A stretch of DNA of 64,000 nucleotides, from positions 310,001 through 374,000 of the forward strand of contig NZ_FZOG01000003.1 of assembly GCF_900188155.1 (NCBI RefSeq). Reading direction: 5' to 3'. Shown here in pieces: positions 43,760 through 53,584 of this stretch. Under the pieces are notes generated by a model, which saw only the letters and a list, made by a program, of their open reading frames with translations, was not told the origin of the DNA and did not search any database. A program made the position numbers and the translations under genes. This DNA is from Pseudomonas segetis. GTDB lineage: Bacteria; Pseudomonadota; Gammaproteobacteria; Pseudomonadales; Pseudomonadaceae. Each line of letters begins with the position of its first letter. The first letter of the stretch is position 1.

Positions 43760-44686
43760 TTACTCGTTTGACGCCTGTGGCTTGACCACCGAGCACAGAC
43801 GAATGGAGTCAGCCAGGATCTCAATCGCCTTGGGCCGTGGGAAGCTGGCGCGCCAGGCAATGGCAACGGTACGGAATGGCGCAGGTGCCGACAGCGGTCG
43901 TACTTCAATCACCCCCGGAGAGTAGTGGTGGCTGTTGACCGCCGAGAGCGGCAGTATCGAAACACCAAGGCCGGAAGCGACCATGTGGCGGATGGTTTCC
44001 AGCGAGCTGGACTCGACCGTGGTGTGCTTGGCATTGTTGTCCCCGCCCTTGCGCAGTGCCGGACAGGCCTCGAGCACTTGATCACGGAAGCAATGCCCTT
44101 CGCCAAGCAGCAGCAGGCTCTTGTCATTGAGCAGCTTGCTGTCGATGCTTTTAAGCTCGGTCCATGGGTGGCCAGCTGGCAGCAGTGCATAGAAAGGTTC
44201 ATCGTAGAGCGGCAAGGTCAGTACATCGGCTTCCTGGAACGGCAGGGCGATGATCACTGCGTCCAGCTCACCGGTGCGCAGCTTGTCGCGCAGTACGTGG
44301 GTGAAGTTTTCCTCGATATACAGCGGCATTTGCGGCGCTACGCGGTGCAGCTGTGGAATCAGGTGCGGGAACAGGTAGGGGCCGACTGTATAAATGGCAC
44401 CAATTTTCAATGGCGCGGCCAACTGGTTCTTACCTGCCTGGGCCAGTTCGCGGATACCTTGGGCCTGTTCAAGCACCTTTTGCGCCTGGGTGACAATGCC
44501 CTCGCCGACGGGCGTCAGGCGAACTGCGCTTTTACTGCGCTCGAAGATCAACACGCCAAGCTCATCTTCAAGCTTCTTCACGCCGACAGACAGGGTTGGC
44601 TGGCTAACGTGGCAACGCTCAGCGGCGCGGCCGAAATGCTGTTCATGGGCAAGGGTGACTATGTAGCGCAGTTCGGTCAGGGTCAT
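43760..44686 (-). CDS. oxyR: Hydrogen-peroxide-sensing LysR regulator OxyR
   Basis: OxyR activates catalase and alkyl-hydroperoxide-reductase genes after peroxide oxidation. The 308-residue LysR protein has an N-terminal HTH (MTLTELRYIVTLAHEQHFGRAAERCHVSQPTLSVGVKKLE). The redox pair in GHCFRDQVLEAC has two cysteines nine residues apart, as with C199/C208 of E. coli OxyR. The effector domain ends in AIEILADSIRLC. The oxyR-recG order is conserved in pseudomonads. It diverges from the SDR gene across about 98 bp. Confidence 0.97.
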   Translation of the reverse strand: MTLTELRYIVTLAHEQHFGRAAERCHVSQPTLSVGVKKLEDELGVLIFERSKSAVRLTPVGEGIVTQAQKVLEQAQGIRELAQAGKNQLAAPLKIGAIYTVGPYLFPHLIPQLHRVAPQMPLYIEENFTHVLRDKLRTGELDAVIIALPFQEADVLTLPLYDEPFYALLPAGHPWTELKSIDSKLLNDKSLLLLGEGHCFRDQVLEACPALRKGGDNNAKHTTVESSSLETIRHMVASGLGVSILPLSAVNSHHYSPGVIEVRPLSAPAPFRTVAIAWRASFPRPKAIEILADSIRLCSVVKPQASNE

Positions 44687-44784
44687 AGTGTTTATCCATT
44701 AAGTTGCGCCTTAGCATAGCCTTTGCAATGTCTGGAACCAACAGCGCTAAACTGTGGCGCGAATAAAAACTGGAGAATCATGTG

Positions 44785-45648
44785 ATGGCGTTACCAAGCG
44801 TATTGATTGCCGGGTGCGGTGATGTAGGAACGCGCCTGGCCCTGCAACTCGCAGCCGAGGGTTGGACAGCCTATGGTTTGCGCCGCTCGATCCAGGCTCT
44901 GCCAGAGCCGATCAGGCCAGTGGCAGGCGATTTGAGTGTTGCCCAGTGCCCGGCTGACTGGCCGCAAGGGCCGATTGATTATCTGGTTTATTGCGCAGCA
45001 GCCACTGTGCACGATGAAGCGGGTTATCGCACCGCCTATATTGATGGTTTGCGCCATGTGTTGGCCTGGTTGAAGCAAGGCCGGCAAATACCCAGGCGAC
45101 TGCTGTTCGTATCGAGTAGCGGTGTTTATGGCCAACAGGACGGCAGTTGGGTCGATGAGGACTCGCCAACCGAGGCGACGGGTTTCTCAGGCAAGGTCAT
45201 GGCCGAGGCCGAACAACTGGCGCTGGATTCGACTATCGCCGCCACCCTGGTGCGTCTGACCGGGATTTATGGCCCTGGCCGTGAGTGGCTGCTCAATCAA
45301 GTGCGACAGGGCTACCGGGTAACGAGCGAGCCGCCGCTATATGGTAATCGCATTCATGTCGATGATGCGGCCGGTCTGCTTGCGTTTTTGCTGCAAGCAG
45401 ATGCCAAGGGTGTGTCGCTACAGGATTGCTACATCGGTGTTGATGATGCGCCAGCGCCTCTGCATGAGGTGGTCGGCTGGCTGCGTGAGCAACTGGGCGT
45501 CAGTCACTGGGCCGAAGAGTCGAGGGTGCGTCGTGCAGGGAGCAAGCGCTGCAGTAACGCGCGCGCTAAAGCGCTTGGCTGGACGCCCAGGTACGCAAGT
45601 TATCAACAGGGCTACGCGGCTATTTTGCAGCAAATGAATCAGGGCTGA
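44785..45648 (+). CDS. NAD(P)-dependent epimerase/dehydratase-like SDR protein (YeeZ-like)
   Basis: An extended short-chain dehydrogenase-like protein of 287 residues. The nucleotide-binding motif is at the N-terminus (VLIAGCGDVGTRLALQLA, GxGxxG). VYCAAATVHDEAGYR and FVSSSGVYGQQDGSWVDEDSP follow the NDP-sugar-epimerase pattern, but the usual YxxxK is not obvious (FSGKVMAEAEQL stands in its place). Catalytic activity is therefore uncertain. ATG at 44785 has GGAG 9 bases before it; GTG at 44782 is an alternative. It is divergent from oxyR and convergent with ridA. Confidence 0.8.
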   Translation: MALPSVLIAGCGDVGTRLALQLAAEGWTAYGLRRSIQALPEPIRPVAGDLSVAQCPADWPQGPIDYLVYCAAATVHDEAGYRTAYIDGLRHVLAWLKQGRQIPRRLLFVSSSGVYGQQDGSWVDEDSPTEATGFSGKVMAEAEQLALDSTIAATLVRLTGIYGPGREWLLNQVRQGYRVTSEPPLYGNRIHVDDAAGLLAFLLQADAKGVSLQDCYIGVDDAPAPLHEVVGWLREQLGVSHWAEESRVRRAGSKRCSNARAKALGWTPRYASYQQGYAAILQQMNQG

Positions 45649-45668
45649 TTCGTAGGCAGGGCAAGCAA

Positions 45669-45698
45669 CTCATGGTCAGTTCAATGGCTGACCATGAG
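45669..45698. terminator. Perfect inverted repeat between convergent genes
   Basis: An 11-bp perfect stem CTCATGGTCAG / CTGACCATGAG with an 8-base loop lies between the SDR gene and ridA, which converge. No U-tract follows, so a bidirectional 3'-end hairpin is more likely than a strong terminator. Confidence 0.5.
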
Positions 45699-45721
45699 CA
45701 ATGTCTGGACTTGTCGATGGT

Positions 45722-46102
45722 TTATTCGATAACCAGGATCGCGTCCATTTCCACCTGCGCGCCTTTTGGCAGGGCCGCAACGCCAATTGCCGCGCGCGCC
45801 GGGTATGGCGGCTCGAAGTAACGGCCCATGACTTCGTTCACTGTGGCGAAGTGCGACAGGTCGGTGAGGAAGATATTGAGCTTGACGATATCCTTGAAGG
45901 TGCCGCCAGCAGCTTCAGCAACGCATTTGAGGTTCTCGAACACCTGGACGGTCTGAGCCTCGAAGCCCTCGACCAACTCCATGGTTTTTGGGTCGAGCGG
46001 AATCTGGCCGGACATGTACAGGGTGTTGCCCGCTTTGATCGCTTGAGAGTAAGTGCCGATGGCTGCTGGTGCTTTGTCGCTGGTGATTACGCTTTTGCTC
46101 AT
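45722..46102 (-). CDS. ridA: RidA family enamine/imine deaminase
   Basis: RidA hydrolyses reactive enamine/imine intermediates made by PLP enzymes and so protects metabolism. At 126 residues it has the family signature [26 protein letters not shown] near the N-terminus, and [24 protein letters not shown] near the end with the catalytic Arg and Glu. The start at 46102 follows AGGAGC; the frame continues upstream into spoT but with no site. It is the last gene of gmk-rpoZ-spoT-ridA, 55 bp after spoT. Confidence 0.95.
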   Translation of the reverse strand: MSKSVITSDKAPAAIGTYSQAIKAGNTLYMSGQIPLDPKTMELVEGFEAQTVQVFENLKCVAEAAGGTFKDIVKLNIFLTDLSHFATVNEVMGRYFEPPYPARAAIGVAALPKGAQVEMDAILVIE

Positions 46103-46157
46103 GGAATGCTCCTGATTGATGGAAGACAGATGGGCGTCTGCTACTGGCGGGCTGGGT

Positions 46158-48266
46158 CTATGCCTTGACGCGGGTGATGCGCATGACCCCTTTGAGGGCA
46201 CGCAGCTTCTTGATCACGCGGGCCAGGTGCACGCGGTCATGCACGCTGACCACCAGTTGTACCACGCTAATGCGACCGTCGCGCTCGTCCATGCTGATTT
46301 TTTCGATGTTGCCGTCAGCGCCGTTGACGCTGCTGGCCAGCAAGGCAATCAAGCCGCGTTGGTGTTCAAGTTCGACTCGCAGTTCAACATTGAATTCGCC
46401 GGTGACATCTTTTGCCCACGACAGCTGAATGCATTTTTCCGGGTTATTGCGCACGTCGCCGATATTGCGGCAGGTTTCCAGGTGTACAACCATGCCTTTG
46501 CCGGCAGACAGGTGGCCGACAATCGGGTCGCCCGGAATTGGCGTGCAGCACTTGGCGTAACTGAGTACCAAGCCTTCGGTGCCACGGATCGCCAGGGGGC
46601 TTTCGGTATTGGGCAGTTCTTCGCCGTCGCTGGCCAGCAGGCGGCGAGCGACCACGTAGGCCATACGATTGCCCAGGCCGATGTCCTCAAGCAAATCCTC
46701 GATCACTTCCAGCTTGTACTCATTGAGTGCATGCTGGATGCGCTCGGCCGGGATTTTCTCAAGGTTGTACTCGAAGCTGGCGAGCACTTTGTTGAGCAGG
46801 CGCTCGCCAAGGCTGATCGATTCGGAGCGGCGCTGCTGCTTGAGCGCGTGGCGAATATGGGTACGGGCCTTGCCCGTCACCACGAAATTGAGCCACGCCG
46901 GATTCGGGCGGGCGCCTGGAGCGCTGACGATCTCAACCGTCGAGCCGCTTTCAAGCGCCTGGGACAATGGCGCCAGCCGTCGGTTTATACGACAGGCGAT
47001 GCAGGTGTTGCCAACGTCGGTATGCACCGCATAGGCGAAGTCGACCGCCGTGGAGCCTTTTGGCAACTCCATGATGCGGCCCTTGGGGGTGAAGACATAG
47101 ACCTCGTCCGGGAACAGGTCGATCTTCACACTCTCGATGAATTCCAGCGAGTTACCCGCACGCTGCTGCATTTCCAGCACGCCTTTGACCCACTGGCGGG
47201 CGCGTGCATGGGTGCCTTTGGGTTGTTCGTCGTCGTTGGATTTATACAGCCAGTGGGCGGCAATACCGTTGTTGGCCATCTCTTCCATTTCGTGGGTGCG
47301 AATCTGGATTTCGATGGGGACGCCGTGCATGCCGAACAAGGTGGTGTGCAGCGACTGGTAGCCGTTGGCCTTGGGGATCGCGATGTAATCCTTGAAGCGC
47401 CCGGGCAATGGCTTATAGAGGTTATGCACAGCGCCGAGTACGCGGTAGCAGGTGTCGACCTTATCCACCACGATACGGAAGGCGTAGACGTCCATGATTT
47501 CGTTGAAGGCCCGGCGCTTGCCGCGCATCTTCTGGTAAATACCGTAAAGGTGCTTCTCGCGGCCCAAAACATTGCCTTCGAGACCTTCGCGCTCCAGGCA
47601 GTGCACCAGTGACTCTTCGATCTTGTTGACTATCTCTTTGCGGTTGCCGCGCGCGCGCCTGACCGAGGCGCGAATCAGCTCGGAACGCATCGGGTGCATG
47701 GCTTTAAAGCCAAGGTCCTCAAACTCCACGCGCATGCTGTGCATGCCAAGCCGGTTGGCGATGGGGGCGTAGATTTCCAGGGTTTCCTTGGCAATGCGCC
47801 GGCGTTTTTCGCCAGACAGCACTTCAAGCGTGCGCATGTTGTGCAGGCGATCAGCGAGCTTGACCAGGATCACGCGAATATCGCGGGCCATGGCCATGGC
47901 CATCTTCTGGAAGTTTTCAGCCTGGGCTTCGGCCTTGGTCTCGAAGTTCATCTGGGTCAGTTTGCTAACCCCGTCGACCAGTTCCGCCACGGATTCGCCA
48001 AACTGCGCTTGCAGGGCTTCCTTGGCGATACCGGTGTCTTCGATTACGTCATGCAGCATTGCGGCCATCAGGCTTTGATGGTCCATGTGCATTTCGGCAA
48101 GGATGCAGGCCACCGCCAGCGGGTGCGTGACGTAGGCTTCGCCACTGCGGCGGCGTTGGCCGTCGTGGGCTTGTTCAGCGTAGTAGTAGGCTCGGCGGAC
48201 CAGGTTGACCTGCTCGTGGCCAAGGTAGGTCGAAAGTCGATCGGCGAGGGCGTCTAGACTCGGCAT
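46158..48266 (-). CDS. spoT: Bifunctional (p)ppGpp synthetase/hydrolase SpoT
   Basis: SpoT degrades and, weakly, makes the stringent-response alarmone. The 702 residues follow the RSH layout: HD hydrolase domain with [32 protein letters not shown] (H72/D73), synthetase domain about 230-350 ([49 protein letters not shown]), TGS domain about 385-445 ([22 protein letters not shown]), helical and zinc-finger regions with [12 protein letters not shown], and C-terminal ACT. Both catalytic domains look intact. It lies 60 bp after rpoZ. Confidence 0.97.
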   Translation of the reverse strand: MPSLDALADRLSTYLGHEQVNLVRRAYYYAEQAHDGQRRRSGEAYVTHPLAVACILAEMHMDHQSLMAAMLHDVIEDTGIAKEALQAQFGESVAELVDGVSKLTQMNFETKAEAQAENFQKMAMAMARDIRVILVKLADRLHNMRTLEVLSGEKRRRIAKETLEIYAPIANRLGMHSMRVEFEDLGFKAMHPMRSELIRASVRRARGNRKEIVNKIEESLVHCLEREGLEGNVLGREKHLYGIYQKMRGKRRAFNEIMDVYAFRIVVDKVDTCYRVLGAVHNLYKPLPGRFKDYIAIPKANGYQSLHTTLFGMHGVPIEIQIRTHEMEEMANNGIAAHWLYKSNDDEQPKGTHARARQWVKGVLEMQQRAGNSLEFIESVKIDLFPDEVYVFTPKGRIMELPKGSTAVDFAYAVHTDVGNTCIACRINRRLAPLSQALESGSTVEIVSAPGARPNPAWLNFVVTGKARTHIRHALKQQRRSESISLGERLLNKVLASFEYNLEKIPAERIQHALNEYKLEVIEDLLEDIGLGNRMAYVVARRLLASDGEELPNTESPLAIRGTEGLVLSYAKCCTPIPGDPIVGHLSAGKGMVVHLETCRNIGDVRNNPEKCIQLSWAKDVTGEFNVELRVELEHQRGLIALLASSVNGADGNIEKISMDERDGRISVVQLVVSVHDRVHLARVIKKLRALKGVMRITRVKA

Positions 48267-48326
48267 AAGAAATTCTCCTGCTGAGTGTTGTGACCCTGCG
48301 CCTTGCGACGTCGACCCGGCATAGGC

Positions 48327-48590
48327 TTACTGAGACTCGTTAGCCTCGTCCTCGAAGGCTGCAAACAGCGGCTCTTCTTCGACGATCTCGTCTTGGGCGA
48401 TAACGTCGTAATCAACCAGACCAGCAGCAATTTCACGCAGCGCAACTACGGTTGGCTTGTCGTTTTCCCAGGCCAGTTTTGGCTCTTTGCCGCCAGTGGC
48501 GAGTTGACGTGAACGCTTGGTGGCCAGCATGACCAGCTCAAAGCGGTTATCAACGTTGTCCAGGCAATCTTCAACGGTAACGCGGGCCAT
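48327..48590 (-). CDS. rpoZ: RNA polymerase omega subunit
   Basis: Omega stabilises the beta' subunit of RNA polymerase and helps ppGpp binding. From ATG 48590 the product is 87 residues: [30 protein letters not shown], the invariant helix, then [15 protein letters not shown] and an acidic tail. GAGGAACACC precedes the start. The in-frame region further upstream lacks a start site. Gene order gmk-rpoZ-spoT is the classical one. Confidence 0.97.
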   Translation of the reverse strand: MARVTVEDCLDNVDNRFELVMLATKRSRQLATGGKEPKLAWENDKPTVVALREIAAGLVDYDVIAQDEIVEEEPLFAAFEDEANESQ

Positions 48591-48706
48591 GGTGTTCCTC
48601 GTAACAAATGCAAGTAAAGCTGGGCCCAAATGGGCGAGCGGACTCAATAGTCTAAAAAATCACCAGCATTAAGGGAAGCTTTAGTTTTGTCGGGGCGCCG
48701 TGCGGC

Positions 48707-49498
<792 letters not shown>

Positions 49499-49520
49499 TT
49501 ATCCTATCGCCAGGGTTTCT

Positions 49521-50405
49521 TTAAGCCTCAGGTAAGCCGCGGCATGTTTTTCTGGTGTCATGCGGGCCAGGTTTTGCAGTTTCCAGCGCACGGCTGGCAA
49601 CTGGTCGACATTGGATAGTCCAATCAGGTGTACGACTTTTGAATGACAGTAAAAATGCCCGCTCCTGGGGAGTCAGTGAGGTATTGATGAGGCTTATCAG
49701 TTGTTCCCGTGTTGCTTCAAGGTCAGCCTGGGGAATGTCTTGATCGGCCATATTGCGAAATTCTCCTTCGTAGATATCGGTAATGTCTTTGAGGTTTGGC
49801 CTGAGCAGTTCGGCAATAGGTCGATGATGGCTGATAATGTATACCAGCATAGCTTTGCGAAGGTCAGCTGTGAGTCCTTCGGTATCGAGTAGTTGCTTGA
49901 CGTCGAAAAGATCTCGCGGATGTTGGCGATCCAGCGCGGCGCATATTTTGCCAGCATACAAATCCGCGAAGCTCACGACTGCCATCTCGGCGAAACCAAA
50001 TTCATCTTCAACGGCTTCACTGACCGCTACCACTTCAGGCTTGAAGACCGTACCGCGCAGCACAGGAGAGAGTTCTATTTTGATTTGAGCGCCGCCCCGC
50101 TCTACCACCAGACGCAGAGCATCCGCTTTATCCTTGAGCGAGCAGGTAACACGCATATTGTCGATATTTGTCCTGATGTTGAGTGCCAGTGAGTTCAGAT
50201 TACCCTTTATGGTCTGCAGTGCCTCATGCCGTTCCATCATGGGCAGGAAAACCAGATCGATATCGACCGAAAGCCGGGGAAAGTCACGGACAAACAGATT
50301 GATAGCTGTTCCACCCTTGAGGGCGAAACAGTCGTGCTGGGCAACGAAAGGAATAAGCTGCAGCAGTAGTTGGACTTGCCGATAGTAATGGCTTTGTCTG
50401 TCCAT
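49521..50405 (-). CDS. AbiEii-type nucleotidyltransferase toxin, C-terminus probably frameshifted
   Basis: The toxin half of a type IV toxin-antitoxin (AbiE) pair, a nucleotidyltransferase of the DUF1814 family. The active-site pattern is present: KGGTAINLF (GG at 31-32), then RLSVDIDL with D48 and D50, a third region IKIELS, and KICAALDRQHPRDLFDVKQLL (K153). The frame as read ends LPEA after residue 294. From the PDW at 260-262 onward another frame gives LIGLSNVDQLPAVRW and continues KLQNLARMTPEKH to a stop at 49499, which matches the family's usual C-terminal pattern (LPAVRWKLxNL). I infer a small deletion, so the last about 30 residues are abnormal and activity is uncertain. It lies 5 bp after the antitoxin gene. 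Confidence 0.82.
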   Translation of the reverse strand: MDRQSHYYRQVQLLLQLIPFVAQHDCFALKGGTAINLFVRDFPRLSVDIDLVFLPMMERHEALQTIKGNLNSLALNIRTNIDNMRVTCSLKDKADALRLVVERGGAQIKIELSPVLRGTVFKPEVVAVSEAVEDEFGFAEMAVVSFADLYAGKICAALDRQHPRDLFDVKQLLDTEGLTADLRKAMLVYIISHHRPIAELLRPNLKDITDIYEGEFRNMADQDIPQADLEATREQLISLINTSLTPQERAFLLSFKSRTPDWTIQCRPVASRALETAKPGPHDTRKTCRGLPEA

Positions 50406-50410
50406 GCCAT

Positions 50411-51184
50411 TTACATCTCTTTCGGTACGGTGATTTGCCAGGTTGGCTCTAGCTTGCCCCCTTTTGCGAGCAGCCGCTTACCATTTCCCAGGGCATATTG
50501 ATCTGGTCTGAGGTGCTTGAGCCAGGCATGTTGGTGTCTTTCTGCCAGCCAGAGAAAGAGCCGTTTCGCTTTGATGCTGCAACAGGCTCTCAGCAAGGTG
50601 TCCAGCTTGCGGGGCGAGAGGTTGTGCAATCCCTGCATAAGCTGGTCAGCATGTTCAAAACTGATGCTGTTTGGCACCCCTGCCAAGAGTTCAAGAATGG
50701 CTTTTTCTGGACAGGAGTAGTGCAGTGGATCGCATGATGCCTGCCAGTTGTCTTGCCGGAGATACTTATCGTCTTGCATCAGTGTCTCTGGCCACAGACG
50801 GCGTGTGCCATGCCACTCGAACTGTGCTGGGGAGGCAATTCTGCCGAGCCACCGAGGAAGCGCTACATCACAATAGAGCTGAACGCTTGGCTTGTTTCCT
50901 TTGGACAGGTAATGGCCAAGACCTTCTAGCTCTAATGCGGTTAAACCCCCAATATGGACAGGTGCCTCGGACATGCGTTGCAAAGAGGCAGCAATACTTT
51001 TCCAGGATAGCCTTGCTTCCTGTCTTGCATAAACACCGGATACTAGCGGGATCAACGTCCGGTTTCGGACCGCATTGTCCAGAAAGTGCAGGTTAAGCCC
51101 TTGCGCCTCCAGCCATGACTTGGTGGCTACCATATCCAAAGGCAGAACTTTCTGTAGCCGCTGTCTGGCTTCAGTATTCAACAT
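50411..51184 (-). CDS. AbiEi-type antitoxin/transcriptional regulator
   Basis: The antitoxin partner of the AbiEii toxin. Such proteins have an N-terminal winged helix and a C-terminal antitoxin domain and usually repress their own promoter. Here about residues 1-65 form the HTH region (VLPLDMVATKSWLEAQGLNLHFLDNAVRNRTLIPLVSGVYARQ), followed by VHIGGLTALELEGLGHYLSKGNKPSVQLY and YSCPEKAILELLAGVPNS, which are AbiEi-like. ATG at 51184 gives 257 residues with AGGTTGAG upstream; a TTG four codons earlier is less likely. First gene of the pair. Confidence 0.85.
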   Translation of the reverse strand: MLNTEARQRLQKVLPLDMVATKSWLEAQGLNLHFLDNAVRNRTLIPLVSGVYARQEARLSWKSIAASLQRMSEAPVHIGGLTALELEGLGHYLSKGNKPSVQLYCDVALPRWLGRIASPAQFEWHGTRRLWPETLMQDDKYLRQDNWQASCDPLHYSCPEKAILELLAGVPNSISFEHADQLMQGLHNLSPRKLDTLLRACCSIKAKRLFLWLAERHQHAWLKHLRPDQYALGNGKRLLAKGGKLEPTWQITVPKEM

Positions 51185-51403
51185 GGCGGGTCTCAACCTG
51201 ATTTTAAAAAGATGAAATGTACGTCATCTATCGACGTGATTTCGACATTTATCAAACCGATTGGCATCTTATGGTTTGGAAAATTATAATTGCACGTCAA
51301 TTAATGCCGTGAAATCGATTATTTTCAAACCGCGTCTTGTCGAATATGGTTAGGGCCTCTCACAAATTGGGGGACCATCTGCATTGCTGGATGGTTGAAA
51401 GCA
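51185..51403. promoter_or_regulatory. AT-rich control region of the AbiE pair
   Basis: This stretch is markedly AT-rich (51241-51300 has 20 G+C of 60). It holds an inverted repeat ACGTC-N7-GACGT at 51221-51237 and a further ACGTCA at 51294-51299, candidate operators for the AbiEi-type regulator, which usually binds inverted repeats near its promoter. Assignment is inference. The right part leads into the yicC 3' end. Confidence 0.35.
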
Positions 51404-52267
51404 TCACTCGATATTCTGTACCTGCTCGCGCATTTGTTCGATTAAAACCTTGAGATTGACGGCAGCCTGGGTGCTGCGCGCATCAAACGCCTTGGAGCCC
51501 AGGGTGTTGGCTTCGCGATTGAGTTCCTGCATCAAAAAATCAAGGCGGCGGCCAGCGGCTCCCGGGGTTTTCAGTACCCGGCGAACCTCGGTGACATGAG
51601 TGTTGAGCCGGTCGAGTTCTTCGGCTACATCACTTTTTTGTGCAAGCAAGACCATTTCCTGTTCCAGGCGTTGCGGGTCCAGTTCGGCTTGCATTTCCTT
51701 GCAGCGCTCGAGGATCTTCTGGCGCTGGGCGCTGAGCATCTGGGGAACCAGCTCGCGCAGTGCGTTGACTTCGTCAGTGATGCCGTCCAGTCGGTCGTTG
51801 AGCAGCTTTGCCAACTCAATACCTTCGCGGGCACGGCCTTGCTTTAGCTCGTCAAGTGCCTGCTTGAAGCTGCCGAGTGCTGCCTTGTTGAGGGCTTGGG
51901 GATCTGCCGAGTCGGCGACCAGCACCCCGGGCCAGCCAAGGACTTCGAGTGGATTGAGCGGCGCGGGCTGCTTGATCAGGCCGACGACAATCTCGGCGGC
52001 AGCTACCAGTTGCGAGGCACGTTCGCGATTGACTTGCAGGGGTTTGCCGGTGCTTTCTTCGGTAAAGCGCAGTGTGCATTCGAGCTTGCCGCGCGACAGC
52101 CCTTGGCGCAGGGCTTCACGCACGGCACCTTCCAGGTCGCGAAAGGCTTCCGGCAGTCGCAGGTGGGGTTCAAGATAACGGTGGTTGACCGAGCGCAGCT
52201 CCCAGCTAAGGGTTCCGTGGGCCGTCACCTGTTCGGTGCGGGCGAAGGCAGTCATGCTGTGGATCAT
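51404..52267 (-). CDS. yicC: YicC family endoribonuclease/RNase adaptor
   Basis: A 287-residue YicC/YloC protein linked to RNA turnover and stationary-phase survival. Start [13 protein letters not shown] and the segment [24 protein letters not shown] are diagnostic. A central coiled-coil region is followed by the conserved C-terminal [21 protein letters not shown]. The start at 52267 was chosen on the MxxSMTAF pattern; a longer in-frame reading overlaps the rph promoter. It is divergent from rph, as in other pseudomonads. Confidence 0.94.
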   Translation of the reverse strand: MIHSMTAFARTEQVTAHGTLSWELRSVNHRYLEPHLRLPEAFRDLEGAVREALRQGLSRGKLECTLRFTEESTGKPLQVNRERASQLVAAAEIVVGLIKQPAPLNPLEVLGWPGVLVADSADPQALNKAALGSFKQALDELKQGRAREGIELAKLLNDRLDGITDEVNALRELVPQMLSAQRQKILERCKEMQAELDPQRLEQEMVLLAQKSDVAEELDRLNTHVTEVRRVLKTPGAAGRRLDFLMQELNREANTLGSKAFDARSTQAAVNLKVLIEQMREQVQNIE

Positions 52268-52421
52268 GCGCGAACCTCTGGAGTCAATCGGGACGAAACG
52301 GGACAGTGTGAGGCTGGTGATTGTAGCGCAGCGCGTCGGCCCGGCCCAATTGGTCATGTCGTCCTGGCGTATGGCGCCCTATAATGACGCCCAGATTTCA
52401 ATTCAGAGCAGGAATTCCTTG

Positions 52422-53144
52422 ATGAAACGTCCAAGTGGCCGCGCCGCTGATCAACTCCGTGAAGTCCGCATCACCCGTAACTACACCAAGCATGCGGAGG
52501 GTTCGGTGCTGGTTGAGTTCGGTGATACCAAAGTGATTTGCACGGTCAGCGTCGAGTCTGGCGTACCGCGCTTTCTCAAAGGCCAGGGCCAGGGCTGGTT
52601 GACTGCCGAGTACGGCATGCTGCCGCGCGCCACGGGCGATCGTAACCAGCGCGAAGCCAGTCGTGGCAAGCAAGGCGGGCGCACGCTGGAGATTCAGCGG
52701 CTTATCGGTCGCTCACTGCGCGCGGCCCTGGATATGTCCAAGCTCGGTGAGTTCACCCTGTACGTCGATTGCGACGTGATCCAGGCCGATGGCGGTACCC
52801 GCACTGCATCCATTACCGGCTCCATGGTTGCCTTGATTGATGCGCTTAAAATGATCAAGAAACGTGGCGGCCTGAAAAATGGCGATCCGCTCAAGCAGAT
52901 GATTGCTGCGGTCTCGGTAGGCATGTATCAGGGCGAGCCAGTGCTTGACCTCGATTACCCGGAAGATTCCGCTGCCGAGACCGACCTGAACGTGGTAATG
53001 ACCAACGCTGGCGGTTTTATTGAGGTGCAGGGCACCGCTGAAGGCGCTCCTTTCCAGCCAGAGCAACTCAATGCCATGCTCGCCCTGGCGCAAAAAGGCA
53101 TGGACGAGCTGTTTGCCATCCAGCAAGCGGCGTTGGCTGACTAA
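52422..53144 (+). CDS. rph: Ribonuclease PH
   Basis: RNase PH trims tRNA 3' ends by phosphorolysis. The 240-residue product begins [21 protein letters not shown] and shows [19 protein letters not shown], the substrate-binding [19 protein letters not shown] and the [20 protein letters not shown] active-site strand. AGGAATT precedes the ATG at 52422; an in-frame start at 52185 would lie inside yicC. No frameshift of the kind known from E. coli K-12 rph is seen. Confidence 0.97.
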   Translation: MKRPSGRAADQLREVRITRNYTKHAEGSVLVEFGDTKVICTVSVESGVPRFLKGQGQGWLTAEYGMLPRATGDRNQREASRGKQGGRTLEIQRLIGRSLRAALDMSKLGEFTLYVDCDVIQADGGTRTASITGSMVALIDALKMIKKRGGLKNGDPLKQMIAAVSVGMYQGEPVLDLDYPEDSAAETDLNVVMTNAGGFIEVQGTAEGAPFQPEQLNAMLALAQKGMDELFAIQQAALAD

Positions 53145-53161
53145 CTCGAGCAGAGGCAATG

Positions 53162-53527
53162 ATGGAAGAGCAGGCTCCAATACCGACTCCAACCCAGGAA
53201 GCGCGTCAGTGGGCGATGTTTTGTCACTTCGCTGCCTTTCTTGGCTTTATTTTCCCGTTCGGCAATCTGGTTGGTCCCTTGGTGGTCTGGCAGATCAAGA
53301 AGGATCTCGATCCTTTTGTTGATGAGCAGGGTAAAGAGGCGCTGAATTTTCAGATCAGCATTACCATCGCCTGTATGATCAGCGTGTTGTTGATGCTGGT
53401 GGTGATTGGCTTTGTGCTGACCACGCTGGTGACCGTTGTTGCTGTTGTGCTGGCGATAATTGCCGGGATCAAGGCCAACGAAGGCCAGTCATACCGCTAC
53501 CCATTCTGCTGGCGCATCGTCAAATAG
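53162..53527 (+). CDS. DUF4870 small membrane protein
   Basis: A 121-residue membrane protein of unknown role. DUF4870 features: RQWAMFCHFAAFLGFIFPFGNLVGPLVVWQIKKD, FVDEQGKEALNFQISI and a C-terminal pair of helices ending in KANEGQSYRYPFCWRIVK. Three to four membrane helices are likely. ATG at 53162 was preferred over the adjacent 53159 because AGAGG then stands 5 bases away. It lies 17 bp after rph, probably cotranscribed, and ends before a strong terminator. Confidence 0.85.
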   Translation: MEEQAPIPTPTQEARQWAMFCHFAAFLGFIFPFGNLVGPLVVWQIKKDLDPFVDEQGKEALNFQISITIACMISVLLMLVVIGFVLTTLVTVVAVVLAIIAGIKANEGQSYRYPFCWRIVK

Positions 53528-53542
53528 GCAGGATTGAGGCAC

Positions 53543-53571
53543 AAAAAAACCGGCATTGAGCCGGTTTTTTT
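53543..53571 (+). terminator. Rho-independent terminator between DUF4870 gene and crc
   Basis: A 12-bp perfect stem AAAAAAACCGGC / GCCGGTTTTTTT with an ATTGA loop. The A7/T7 ends supply a U-tract on both strands, so it can serve rph-DUF4870 and crc, which converge here. Confidence 0.95.
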
Positions 53572-53584
53572 GTAGCTGCTGGTT

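Noticed and set aside
52185-52421. Extended N-terminus of RNase PH
   Set aside because: It runs through the yicC start and lacks homology; the conserved MKRPSGR start at 52422 has a ribosome site.
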